Part shown: positions 35,959-44,860 of the stretch, piece after piece
Layout: each line of letters begins with the position of its first letter
Numbering within the stretch: the stretch's first letter is position 1
NCBI GenBank assembly: GCA_937974565.1
Contig: CALJWL010000030.1
Span: 1-64,000 of the forward strand
Direction of reading: 5' to 3'
DNA length: 64,000 bases
From: an uncultured Arenicella sp.
Lineage (GTDB): Bacteria > Pseudomonadota > Gammaproteobacteria > Arenicellales > Arenicellaceae
Program-made: the position numbers and the translations under genes
The notes under the pieces: generated by a model
Told to the model about the DNA's origin: nothing
Seen by the model: the letters and a program-made list of their open reading frames with translations, nothing else
Databases searched by the model: none

Positions 35959-38900
35959 TTATTGTTCTACGGTTAGGGTTGGGCTGGAATCGAGTGTGTT
36001 GCCACGATATAAATCCAGCCGCTCGGTGAGTTCGTTCAGTGTTTGAGTTGGGTCTATGCCAATTTCATCGGGCGCGAGTGAGTTCAACTTAATCAGAGTC
36101 TTATCAATTTGCAAGAGTGCTTTGTCATTCTCGCGAATCAACAATTTCAATTTTGCGCGTTGTTCTTCAATCAAGCCAAGCCTGGCGGCGCTGACATCGT
36201 CGAATTCATCGGAGAACGGTGAGTCACCAAACAGCGTTTTGTGTTGTTGGAGCATGCTGTTACTGAGTTCGGCGATAACAGCGGCTTTACCAAGATTTGC
36301 AATGCAAAACTTGATTACCTCGTGCAAGGCGTTCAAATACCGTTTGTAAGTTAGTTCGTCAGGCAAAAAGTGTTCATTAAGCGCCGCTAAAAAGCGTTGG
36401 TGCTGTTGCACTAAGGTGGACAATTGGTCAGACGCAACCCGTTCTTCATGCTTAATAAAGCGGGCATGCAAGCGGTTGATTGATGCGCCGTCGGTTAACG
36501 CCGCAAAGTCAGCCACTTGAGCATCACTGTATTTATCCAGTGTCGTTGTTTCTTTTGTTAATGCTTGTGCCACGCCCATGCGCAGCATCAGGGCTGTTAG
36601 CAATGGTTTAGGTGACTCGCGCCATTCGTTATAGGGTAATAAAAACGATTCAAGCCCAGCACGCTGTAGCATTCTCAGTTGCGTGAGAGACAGAGCGCTT
36701 TTGAGTTCGCCCTCGTAACCGATCAAGTCAATCGCCAACGCACGGCCATGATACACAGCCATTATATCAATGCTAATGCCCGCAACCAGAAAATTGGGGT
36801 ATATCTCGATACCACGTTTACTCAGCCACTCGCATATCTCGCCTTGAAATGCGTCTCGTTTTTCGCTTGGTTTTTGCTCAAAGTCAGAAGCGTATTCACG
36901 AATAAACTTAAGATAAGCCGACAGCTTGGAGTTTGAATGAACTTGGTCAGGTTCACAGCTTAAAAAAAGCGATTGATAGTCTCGCGCTCGGGTAATCGCG
37001 ACATTGAACACATCATCACGGTTTAAGTAACTGTAGCTGTTACCAGATGTTTGGGCGTCCACACTGCACGAAATCAACATGTGATCGCGCTCCTCACCTT
37101 GAAACGAAAACGGCGTACCCACTCTAATATGGTGCCGACGCAAATCATTCAGGCTAATTTGATCGAATATGAGTTTTTCGAGATGATCAGCCTGAGAACT
37201 GAAAAACGCCAATACCCCAAGTTCATGAACGTCGGTTTCAGGTAAGCGCCGTTGCTCGGAGATTATGGATTTCAACTTCGCCAATACTGCCAACGCTTCT
37301 TGCTTATTAACCCCTTTATTTAGCCGTTTACCGTCAACTTGCACCACCTCAATCGAGCGCTGACGATTGGTTGGCCGCTCAGTCATGATTTTTAAACTGC
37401 TTTGATAAAACTCCTGATTACTGAACTCGATGATTTGCGGGTGGCTTCGGAAATGTTCGTCAAGCTGAACACTTTGCTCGTGGTATTGGCAAGCTTCTAG
37501 CGCGTAGTCCAGTACGCTGGCATTACGAAAATCGGTATTAATGTCAGAAACGCCGAGATCGTGTTGCTCAGCCAAACGCGCCTGTTGTTGGTACGACACA
37601 AATGAAACGTGACTCAACTGCTTTAAATCACCAACGATTACGGCACGTTTGGCTCGCTGTAATGCGGGCAAACAAACCGACAGATTGCATTGCGTGGCTT
37701 CATCAATGATCACCAAGTCAAACATCTCACGCTCAAACGGCACGAATCGATTTAAATTGCCCACGGCTGAAAACCAGAAAGGAATCACACTCAACACATC
37801 GTCCAGATTAACTTTGCTGTAGTAACGTTCTTGATAGTGTTCATTGCGAGCCGTCAACGAGTCGGCAAAGGCTTGCAGTGATTGTCGTGATTGCCGTTGT
37901 GAGATAAGCTTTTTGGCGATTAATTGGTATTCAAGCTTATGCAACGTAAGAATTTGTTCCTTGATGCGCCCTTCCAAATCCTCAAGCGCCAAAAACAGTT
38001 CAAACACACTCTTTTTGGGCTCATTTGTCTGCTTATTAAACGACATAAAACGGGTGAATGTACGCTTGGCGCGCGGTGCAGGTTGTGCCGTTGTGTTGTG
38101 TAATCGCAAGTGATACTGGTGTTCTAGGTCATCACGGTCTTTCAACAAGCGTTTGATTCGCTTGCGCACTAACTTAGTGCGCTTTTTGTCTACGGTGTAC
38201 GTGCGGCGCAGCATTTGCTGTATCTGCATTTTAGCTTCGTTCGATGTGCCCCGCTCGCTGGCCAACATCGTTAAACCCGATTCCACACCCATATCGTCAA
38301 TCAGTTTGCGTCTGACCACATCGGCCGCATGCTGATTTTGCGATACCACCAACACTGAGTTACCGCGGCTAAACTCGCTTAATGCCAAGCAGGCAATGGT
38401 AAAGCTCTTTCCAGTGCCTGGAGGGCCGCACACGGCGGATAAACCATAGCGACGTGCGGCTGAGAGTACACTGGCCTGTGAATCACTGAGAACCTCTGGT
38501 AAGGGCAAGTCGGCTTTTGACCACCACCAAGACCTTAAAAATACGTTCGACCAAAATCCCTGACTTACGTTTCCTGAAGCGCTAAAATGGTTCTCATGTT
38601 GTCTATTACCGCTTTCCAACACACGGCGAACTGGCACTGATAAACGACGCTGGCCGCACATGGTTTCAAGCTCGTACAGGCTGCTTCGGGCGCTGGTGGT
38701 TTTTGATTCAATTGAAAGGAATGCCTTTTCTATCAAGCTCAAGTTGTGTGGGTTTAGGGCGTGATTTATCTGCTCAATCAAACGCACAGTCTGATCGGCA
38801 TCATGTTCAATGCTTGCCTTAAGTAAACGCTCGAGCAACGTTGAATCTTGCTGATCTTTGTTTCCAAGAATATTAATCGCGGCAGGGTTGATGACACCGT

Positions 38901-39249
38901 CGCTGAGGTCCACAGAAACCACATTCCCATCGCCAATCTCACTCGGAAACATAAATACCGGGCAAGTGATCGCGCGCGCGCGCCGTGTGCCACCGAAGCT
39001 GGGCACCGCGTGCCGCCCCTTGATAAAGAAAACACTAAGTTGCGCGCGTTTTTCTCTCGTGTAGAATTCCAATGTGGTTGCAAACTTATCTGCTAACCGC
39101 TTATCAAGGGAATAATTCAACGCCATCCCCTCAACCTCAACAACGTGTTGACTGTTGCGTGCTGGGAAAGTCCAAACCGTTTGCGCGCGAGACTCGGCCT
39201 CCAGACAATCCTTGAAAAATGCCAGCTTCCGCCTAATAGAGTTCGCCAC
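35959..39249 (-). CDS. Large SF1 (DNA2/NAM7-like) helicase with C-terminal nuclease-like domain
   Basis: A 1096-residue protein. After a ~250-residue N-terminal region of unknown fold come the SF1 motor motifs: Walker A GPPGTGKS (275-282), a coiled insert with basic residues (about 350-450), motif II VIIDEATQ (513-520), GDLKQLSHVSF, LDEHFRSHPQI, FSFQGEERDHM and NVAITRARD (749-756). Around 801-845 a restriction-endonuclease-like segment (GIEIYPNF, SIDIM, ALAIDLIG) resembles the Vsr-like domains of DUF3320-type helicases, but the usual E-C-D-G is D-L-I-G, so the nuclease may be weak or dead. The rest is helical. It heads an operon with telA and a crotonase gene. A DNA-directed stress or defence role is inference. 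Confidence 0.85.
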   Translation of the reverse strand: MANSIRRKLAFFKDCLEAESRAQTVWTFPARNSQHVVEVEGMALNYSLDKRLADKFATTLEFYTREKRAQLSVFFIKGRHAVPSFGGTRRARAITCPVFMFPSEIGDGNVVSVDLSDGVINPAAINILGNKDQQDSTLLERLLKASIEHDADQTVRLIEQINHALNPHNLSLIEKAFLSIESKTTSARSSLYELETMCGQRRLSVPVRRVLESGNRQHENHFSASGNVSQGFWSNVFLRSWWWSKADLPLPEVLSDSQASVLSAARRYGLSAVCGPPGTGKSFTIACLALSEFSRGNSVLVVSQNQHAADVVRRKLIDDMGVESGLTMLASERGTSNEAKMQIQQMLRRTYTVDKKRTKLVRKRIKRLLKDRDDLEHQYHLRLHNTTAQPAPRAKRTFTRFMSFNKQTNEPKKSVFELFLALEDLEGRIKEQILTLHKLEYQLIAKKLISQRQSRQSLQAFADSLTARNEHYQERYYSKVNLDDVLSVIPFWFSAVGNLNRFVPFEREMFDLVIIDEATQCNLSVCLPALQRAKRAVIVGDLKQLSHVSFVSYQQQARLAEQHDLGVSDINTDFRNASVLDYALEACQYHEQSVQLDEHFRSHPQIIEFSNQEFYQSSLKIMTERPTNRQRSIEVVQVDGKRLNKGVNKQEALAVLAKLKSIISEQRRLPETDVHELGVLAFFSSQADHLEKLIFDQISLNDLRRHHIRVGTPFSFQGEERDHMLISCSVDAQTSGNSYSYLNRDDVFNVAITRARDYQSLFLSCEPDQVHSNSKLSAYLKFIREYASDFEQKPSEKRDAFQGEICEWLSKRGIEIYPNFLVAGISIDIMAVYHGRALAIDLIGYEGELKSALSLTQLRMLQRAGLESFLLPYNEWRESPKPLLTALMLRMGVAQALTKETTTLDKYSDAQVADFAALTDGASINRLHARFIKHEERVASDQLSTLVQQHQRFLAALNEHFLPDELTYKRYLNALHEVIKFCIANLGKAAVIAELSNSMLQQHKTLFGDSPFSDEFDDVSAARLGLIEEQRAKLKLLIRENDKALLQIDKTLIKLNSLAPDEIGIDPTQTLNELTERLDLYRGNTLDSSPTLTVEQ

Positions 39250-39443
39250 TCAGAGTATCTCTAACGTGTGTGTTTTAATAGTTACAGCTTAACAAACGAA
39301 CAAAATATCTCCAACCACGTTTTTACTCAACGGCACGCAACGCGGACACGCCCGTGAACGCGTACGCTGTTCATCTATCAACGATAACAATGCCTTTTTG
39401 ACTCACTTAAAAGTTATTTCTCGATTTCTGATCAAGTAAAAAA

Positions 39444-40604
39444 TCAATCCAACAAACTCTGGTAATCGTCTGAGAATATTTCGCGCCCCAGTATCAACTT
39501 CATGATTTCAGAAGTTCCTGCATAGATTCGGCTAATGCGGGCATCGGTAAACATACGACATATCTCGTACTCTTGCATGTACCCTGCTCCGCCATGCAAC
39601 TGCACACCAAGATCCATCATTCTCCATTCTACTTCAGCACCTAATAACTTCAGTTTTGCCCCCATATTAGCGGTGAGTTTTCCTTGGTTGTGCATTTCCA
39701 CACAGTGATCTAAGTAAACTTGTGCTACTTCGATTTCGGTGTCCATCTCAGCCATTTTAAACTGTGTGTTTTGAAAATCCGATACTCGTTTACCAAAAGC
39801 CTTACGGGTCATTACGAATTCACGGGTCACATCGAATGCTTTACGCGCATTAGCGATGGTACCTACGGCGTTAATTAAACGCTCTTCGGCTAAGCCATTC
39901 ATCAGATAGAAAAACCCCTTACCAGGTTCGCCTAAGATGTTGTCTTTTGGAACTTTGACGTTGTTGAAGAACAGCTCGGCGGTATCCTGTGCCTTCAAGC
40001 CCATTTTATCGAGGTTTCGCCCCCTCTCAAACCCCTCCATTCCTCGCTCGACGACCATCAAGACCATAGCGTGCGAACTGTCGGCGCCGTCTAATTTGGC
40101 CGCAACAACAATTAAATCTGCCAGAATGCCGTTTGAAATGTACGTTTTTGAGCCGTTCAACACAAAATGGTCTCCGGCATCACGTGCGGTGCTTCGCATG
40201 CCTGATAAGTCACTACCGGCATCCGACTCAGTCATCGCAACGGCTAGAACCTTTTCACCACTCACACAGGGCGGCAAAAAGCGTTCGCGCTGCTCTGGTG
40301 TGGCGTACTTATGTAAATAAGGCCCAACCAATCGACTGTGCAATGTATTAAACCACTCTCCGCATTGCTGACGAACGGTTTCTTCGATAATAATTTGCTC
40401 GTAACGAAAATCATTATCACCCAGGCCTCCGTATTGCTCATCAGGCCACACCATTAAAAAGCCTTGCTCGCCGGCTTTTTTGAACGCCGATCTATCGACA
40501 ATACCATCTTCACGCCATTGCGCCATATTAGGCGTGATTTCGGTTTCAAGGAACTTTCGATAGGCCTCACGAAACATGTCTTGTTCTTCAGTAAACGCTC
40601 TCAT
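39444..40604 (-). CDS. Acyl-CoA dehydrogenase
   Basis: FAD-dependent first enzyme of beta-oxidation, 386 residues from ATG 40604 (an upstream TTG would add four residues). Seen motifs: LAVAMTESDAGSDLSGMRSTA (flavin and substrate binding), NGSKTYISNG, RKAFGKRVSDFQNTQFKMAEM, and QLHGGAGYMQEYEICRMFTDARISRIYAGTSEIMK with the catalytic glutamate. It looks like the medium/long-chain acyl-CoA dehydrogenases of lipid-degrading proteobacteria. It stands alone on its strand between the helicase gene and the divergent nitroreductase gene. Confidence 0.93.
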   Translation of the reverse strand: MRAFTEEQDMFREAYRKFLETEITPNMAQWREDGIVDRSAFKKAGEQGFLMVWPDEQYGGLGDNDFRYEQIIIEETVRQQCGEWFNTLHSRLVGPYLHKYATPEQRERFLPPCVSGEKVLAVAMTESDAGSDLSGMRSTARDAGDHFVLNGSKTYISNGILADLIVVAAKLDGADSSHAMVLMVVERGMEGFERGRNLDKMGLKAQDTAELFFNNVKVPKDNILGEPGKGFFYLMNGLAEERLINAVGTIANARKAFDVTREFVMTRKAFGKRVSDFQNTQFKMAEMDTEIEVAQVYLDHCVEMHNQGKLTANMGAKLKLLGAEVEWRMMDLGVQLHGGAGYMQEYEICRMFTDARISRIYAGTSEIMKLILGREIFSDDYQSLLD

Positions 40605-40877
40605 ACTGGCAACCAATTGAATTTATTGTTAATGAAAAGATTTTATCCATTTGTTCAGCGGCTTTAAATGACGTGATTTAGCTGATTATTGACATAAAAC
40701 ATTATTGTTAAAATGAAAATGATCATTAAGAGTTGTTTTAATTCTCACCTACAACGTTATTATCATTGCGCCTTCACTCGGCATTATTTAATGTAGTGAT
40801 CAAATTGAGTTCGATTTTATCGCCTTATCTAAAGGCCCGAATGAGAGAACCTAACCCATCATCATCGGAGAAAAACA

Positions 40878-41543
40878 ATGATTGTAAGCGAGGCAATTAA
40901 GCAGCGTCGTTCGGTAAGAGCCTATAAAAAACAAGCGGTTGACGCAGGATTAATAGAAAAAATTTTTCTTCAGGCTCAAGATTCGCCATCTAACTGTAAC
41001 ACTCAACCTTGGCATGTGGTGGTGGTCTCTGGTGAGGCACGCAACAATATTGAAAAATCCATGGTGAGTGACATCATGTCAGGCAAAACCCCAACGCCTC
41101 ATTTTACACCCGGTGACCAAGGCCTTAAGGACGAATATCGAAAAAGGCAAATTGCTTGTGCTATATCCTTATACGATTCCGTTGATGTGAAATATGAGGA
41201 AAAAGAGAAACGACAAGAATTGATGCTGCGTAACTGGCAGTTTTTTGGTGCACCACACGCAGCATTTTTCTCTATGCCTAAGACCATGAGTGAGATCAAT
41301 GCGGTGGATATGGGGATTTATTTGCAAACCATCATGTTATTAATGACTGAAAATGGCCTTGCTAGTTGCCCACAGGGTGCGCTTGCCATGTACACTGACG
41401 CGGTGCATGAATTGGCCAACATTCCTGAAAATCACGCCATTATGTTTGGCTTGTCATTTGGTTATGCGGAAGAAGAAGCGCCGATTAACCGGTTTAACGT
41501 AGGGCGTGAAAAGTTGGACTCTTGCGTGGAATTTTTCGAATAA
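40878..41543 (+). CDS. Nitroreductase-family protein
   Basis: FMN-dependent NAD(P)H oxidoreductase fold, 221 residues. The FMN-phosphate site is IKQRRSVRAYKKQAV and the second flavin segment SPSNCNTQPWHVVVVSG. Middle and end have INAVDMGIYLQTIMLLMTENGLASCPQGA and IMFGLSFGYAEEEAPINRF. It differs from BluB at 6681-7331 in the N-terminal signature. GGAG lies ahead of the ATG. The physiological electron acceptor is unknown. Confidence 0.9.
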   Translation: MIVSEAIKQRRSVRAYKKQAVDAGLIEKIFLQAQDSPSNCNTQPWHVVVVSGEARNNIEKSMVSDIMSGKTPTPHFTPGDQGLKDEYRKRQIACAISLYDSVDVKYEEKEKRQELMLRNWQFFGAPHAAFFSMPKTMSEINAVDMGIYLQTIMLLMTENGLASCPQGALAMYTDAVHELANIPENHAIMFGLSFGYAEEEAPINRFNVGREKLDSCVEFFE

Positions 41544-41580
41544 CCTATTGCGACTCTTTGAGTTAAGTTGCTGAAAACCA

Positions 41581-41620
41581 CTTAGCACTAAACTGCCCGT
41601 TATGGCGATTTGGTGCTAAG
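41581..41620. repeat. Hairpin between convergent genes
   Basis: CTTAGCACTAAA pairs with TTTGGTGCTAAG with one mismatch, around a 16-base loop. It lies between the convergent nitroreductase and esterase genes. There is no T-run on either side, so it may be an mRNA-end structure rather than an intrinsic terminator. Confidence 0.5.
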
Positions 41621-41676
41621 ACCCTGGTAGTAAGTCATTGCCGCTAAAAAAGCACCACTAACTCACTGCTTGAGTG

Positions 41677-42630
41677 TCAACTCTCACGAATAAATTGGCC
41701 TATTCGTTGTATCGCCGTTCTTGCGGTTTGAGACACAGGAGTGAAAAGTTGAAAGTCATGACATTGATCAGGGTAGCATTCTACCGTCAACGGCACTCCT
41801 TGGGCTTTAGCTCGATCTGAAAACTCGCTAATTTGATCGTAAAATAACTCAGCAGAACCATATTGAATCAATGATTTAGGAAGCACACTTAAATCTATTT
41901 CAGAAAAATTAACTCGGCTGTTTTTTGCATCTTGGCCTTGCATTAAAGCCTCAAAACTTTTTTTAGCAAAAGGCGCGGTCAAAAAGTCATGATCGGCATT
42001 GGTTATCATTGATCCATCTTCTTTTGTGGGGTCAACCCATGGCGATATCAACACAAGAGAGTGCGGAGCAAGTGACTCCTCTGCCAAACTTAAAACAGCA
42101 GCGATGGCAAGCCCACCGCCCGCTGAATCACCGGCTATAATTACCTTCTTATCAGCGTACCGTCTCAAACATTGCTTAACCATTGCCAAACAATCGTCTT
42201 GAGGAGCCGGAAACGGGGCTTCAGGGGCTAGTCTGTAATCGGGCGCGATCACGTCACAACCCGCGCTCACCGCAATATCGCAGATCAATGATTGGTACCC
42301 TTTGGGCGAACCGGTAACGTAACCGCCACCATGAAGGTAGACAACTATGCGGCGGCTATCCAAATTGGCTTTAGGTGACACTGATAAGCAGTTGATGCCC
42401 GCGATTTTCACCTCTTGAAAGTTCACATTTTTCAGATTTTTTCCGTAAGCACCTAATTGTTCCGTTTGTTTACGCATCACCGCCAAAGGCTGCCCTTGCC
42501 CACGTTCCAGCAAGCGCTTCATGGCAGCACACATTACCTGCTCGGGAAAGGTTCGCTTCGCTCGTTTTTTTTGATTACTTTTATAACTAAAAAGCGTGCT
42601 AATAAAGGCGCTGACAAAATGTCCGATCAT
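41677..42630 (-). CDS. HSL-type alpha/beta hydrolase (esterase/lipase)
   Basis: A 317-residue esterase of the hormone-sensitive-lipase family (PF07859). The oxyanion motif is VVYLHGGGYVTGSPKGY, the nucleophile motif IIAGDSAGGGLA, and WVDPTKEDGS...D plus CYPDQCHDFQLF supply the acid and histidine. It lies 70 bases behind the multifunctional beta-oxidation gene on the same strand, so it probably supplies fatty acids from short esters to the following pathway. Confidence 0.9.
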   Translation of the reverse strand: MIGHFVSAFISTLFSYKSNQKKRAKRTFPEQVMCAAMKRLLERGQGQPLAVMRKQTEQLGAYGKNLKNVNFQEVKIAGINCLSVSPKANLDSRRIVVYLHGGGYVTGSPKGYQSLICDIAVSAGCDVIAPDYRLAPEAPFPAPQDDCLAMVKQCLRRYADKKVIIAGDSAGGGLAIAAVLSLAEESLAPHSLVLISPWVDPTKEDGSMITNADHDFLTAPFAKKSFEALMQGQDAKNSRVNFSEIDLSVLPKSLIQYGSAELFYDQISEFSDRAKAQGVPLTVECYPDQCHDFQLFTPVSQTARTAIQRIGQFIRES

Positions 42631-42700
42631 ATGTAATTCATGTGGGTATTGGGCTAGTGAGACGCCGCTCTAAAGAAGCAACGTCCACAAGCCGAGCGAG

Positions 42701-44848
42701 TTACGCAAAAGGTTTTCCAGATTCCAACTGTTGCTGAACGATGGCTGGACAACTAAAACGGTCACCGTATTGACCGGCAAGCTCTTCACAACGTTTGATA
42801 AAATCAGCATGCTGATAAGTGTTTACAAATTGTATAAAACCGCCAGTGTGTGAGGGTGCTCCAATGCCAAATATTGATCCAATGTTACCGTCGGCAACAC
42901 TCCTCAGCACACCGCTTTCTAGGCACTTTAGAGCCTCAATAACCTGCCTGAACATCAAGCGGTCCTTAATGTCTTGATCTGATATCTGATAATCCGCCTT
43001 GAAATACAAATCATAAAGTGGGGGCCAGATATTTTTACGGCCATCCTCATGGTACTCATAATACCCTCCACCGTGATAGCGACCACCACGGCCATTATCC
43101 GTGATCATATCTTTGATCACACGGCGGATCACGTCGCCATTACCCCATTTGTCAGTTACGCCCATCTCAGCCCATGTCTCTTGCGCTTTGCGGCTTAATT
43201 CCAGACTGGTTTCATCTTGAATTTGCAGAGGCCCGACTGGCATACCAATTGCACGCCCTAAACTGTCGATTCGAACAGGATCAACACCTTCGGTGAGAAG
43301 GTGAGCGGCTTCATCAAGGTACGTTCCAAAGGTGCGAGACGTAAAAAATCCCAAAGAATCATTCACTACAATGGGGGTTTTACGAATTTGCATGGTGTAA
43401 TCAAACGCTTTAGCCAGAGTCTCGTCGCTGGTTTTTTCACCACAGATAATTTCAACCAATGGCATTTTATCTACCGGTGAAAAAAAGTGAATACCGATAA
43501 AGTTTTCAGGCTTGACACTGGCTTCAGCCAATTGCGTGATCGGCAAAGTAGAAGTGTTGGACCCCCAAACACCGCCTTCGGTTAAATACGATTCAGTATT
43601 CTCGGTGATCTTATGCTTTAAACCCATGTTTTCAAACACGGCCTCAATAATTAAATCGCACCCGTCTAAGTCGTTGTCATCCGCCGTCGGGGTAATCAGG
43701 TCAAGCACCGCTGCCGCCTTAATTTGATCCATTCGACCACGTAACACGCGCTTCTCCAGTAATTTCTCTGAATACGCTTTGCCCTTGACCGCATCATCAA
43801 GGGTCATGTCTTTCAGAACCACTTCAATGCCAGCCATGGCAGAAACGTAAGCAATGCCTTGCCCCATCATCCCAGCACCAATAATACCCACCTTTTTAGT
43901 TAACTGTTTTTCAACACCCTTAGGCCGGCTAGCACCGCCGTTGATCTGATTTAGCTGAAAGAAAAATGCTGAAATCATATTTTTTGCTACGGGACCGGTT
44001 GCGATCTTAGCGAACTGTCGACCCTCAATGCGCAACGCCGTGTCAACATCAAGCATTGACGCTTGAAATGCCACGTCCATGGCGGCTGTCATTTGTGGCA
44101 TCAAACCTTTGGTCTTTTGATGTAACATGGTTGGTGCCATCACAGCCAACTGACCATTACGCGGGCTGTTTACCGCGCCCCCTGGCACTTTATAACCTTT
44201 TTTATCCCACGGTTGCACACTTGAAGCGGCCTTGTCTTCTTGTGCAAGAATCCAACTTTTTGCGGTCGGCACAAGTTCATCAATGCTATTAACCGTCTGG
44301 TCAATCAGGCCAGCGGCCAGTGCTTTTTCTGGAGTTACTCGTTTACTTTCAAGAATGTAAGGCAGTGCTTTTTCAACGCCCAATAATTTAGTCAGTCGAA
44401 CCACGCCTCCACCACCAGGGTATAAACCCAGTGAACACTCAGGCAAGCCAATTTGCACTGATTTATGATCAAACGCGATACGACGATTACACGCTAAACA
44501 CAATTCGTAACCGCCACCTAAAGCGGCTCCATTAACAGCCGCCACCACCGGAACAGGGAGTTTTTCTAATGCCCTAAGCCCAGCTTTCATTGATTCGGTT
44601 GCTTGATAAAACGCCTCTATCGTGTCCGGGTTTGCCGCTACTAGGTCATTCAGGTCTCCGCCCGCAAAGAACACTTTTTTTGCAGAAGCAAAGACAACCC
44701 CGTTTAGGCCCGATTCACTTTCTAATTTCGCCAATGTTGCAGTCATTGCCTGATGATATTCTGCATTCATAGCGTTAACTGGGCCGGTCATATCCATGGT
44801 TACTACCACGATGCCGTCTTGGTCTTTCTCATATTTAAACACACTCAT
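42701..44848 (-). CDS. Multifunctional enoyl-CoA hydratase / 3-hydroxyacyl-CoA dehydrogenase (FadJ/FadB-like)
   Basis: Alpha subunit of a beta-oxidation complex, 715 residues. Residues 1-190 are a crotonase domain (VFASAKKVFFAGGDLNDL, NGAALGGGYELCLACNRRIAF, GLPECSLGLYPGGGG) performing hydration. From about 320 the NAD-binding 3-hydroxyacyl-CoA dehydrogenase starts with VGIIGAGMMGQGIAYVSAMAG and includes GIHFFSPVDKMPLVEII and DSLGFFTSRTF; two C-terminal helical domains complete it. It starts 12 bases after the thiolase stop, the usual beta-alpha subunit pairing. Confidence 0.93.
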   Translation of the reverse strand: MSVFKYEKDQDGIVVVTMDMTGPVNAMNAEYHQAMTATLAKLESESGLNGVVFASAKKVFFAGGDLNDLVAANPDTIEAFYQATESMKAGLRALEKLPVPVVAAVNGAALGGGYELCLACNRRIAFDHKSVQIGLPECSLGLYPGGGGVVRLTKLLGVEKALPYILESKRVTPEKALAAGLIDQTVNSIDELVPTAKSWILAQEDKAASSVQPWDKKGYKVPGGAVNSPRNGQLAVMAPTMLHQKTKGLMPQMTAAMDVAFQASMLDVDTALRIEGRQFAKIATGPVAKNMISAFFFQLNQINGGASRPKGVEKQLTKKVGIIGAGMMGQGIAYVSAMAGIEVVLKDMTLDDAVKGKAYSEKLLEKRVLRGRMDQIKAAAVLDLITPTADDNDLDGCDLIIEAVFENMGLKHKITENTESYLTEGGVWGSNTSTLPITQLAEASVKPENFIGIHFFSPVDKMPLVEIICGEKTSDETLAKAFDYTMQIRKTPIVVNDSLGFFTSRTFGTYLDEAAHLLTEGVDPVRIDSLGRAIGMPVGPLQIQDETSLELSRKAQETWAEMGVTDKWGNGDVIRRVIKDMITDNGRGGRYHGGGYYEYHEDGRKNIWPPLYDLYFKADYQISDQDIKDRLMFRQVIEALKCLESGVLRSVADGNIGSIFGIGAPSHTGGFIQFVNTYQHADFIKRCEELAGQYGDRFSCPAIVQQQLESGKPFA

Positions 44849-44860
44849 GATAATCGCCTC

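Noticed and set aside
38848-39096. Overlapping plus-strand frames opposite the helicase N-terminus
   Set aside because: Both are antisense shadows of the helicase gene, which is clearly coding in its own frame.
40706-40732. Fur-box-like AT-rich sequence with AATGATCATT upstream of the nitroreductase
   Set aside because: It contains a short palindrome but does not align with the 19-bp Fur consensus well enough, and no iron genes adjoin.
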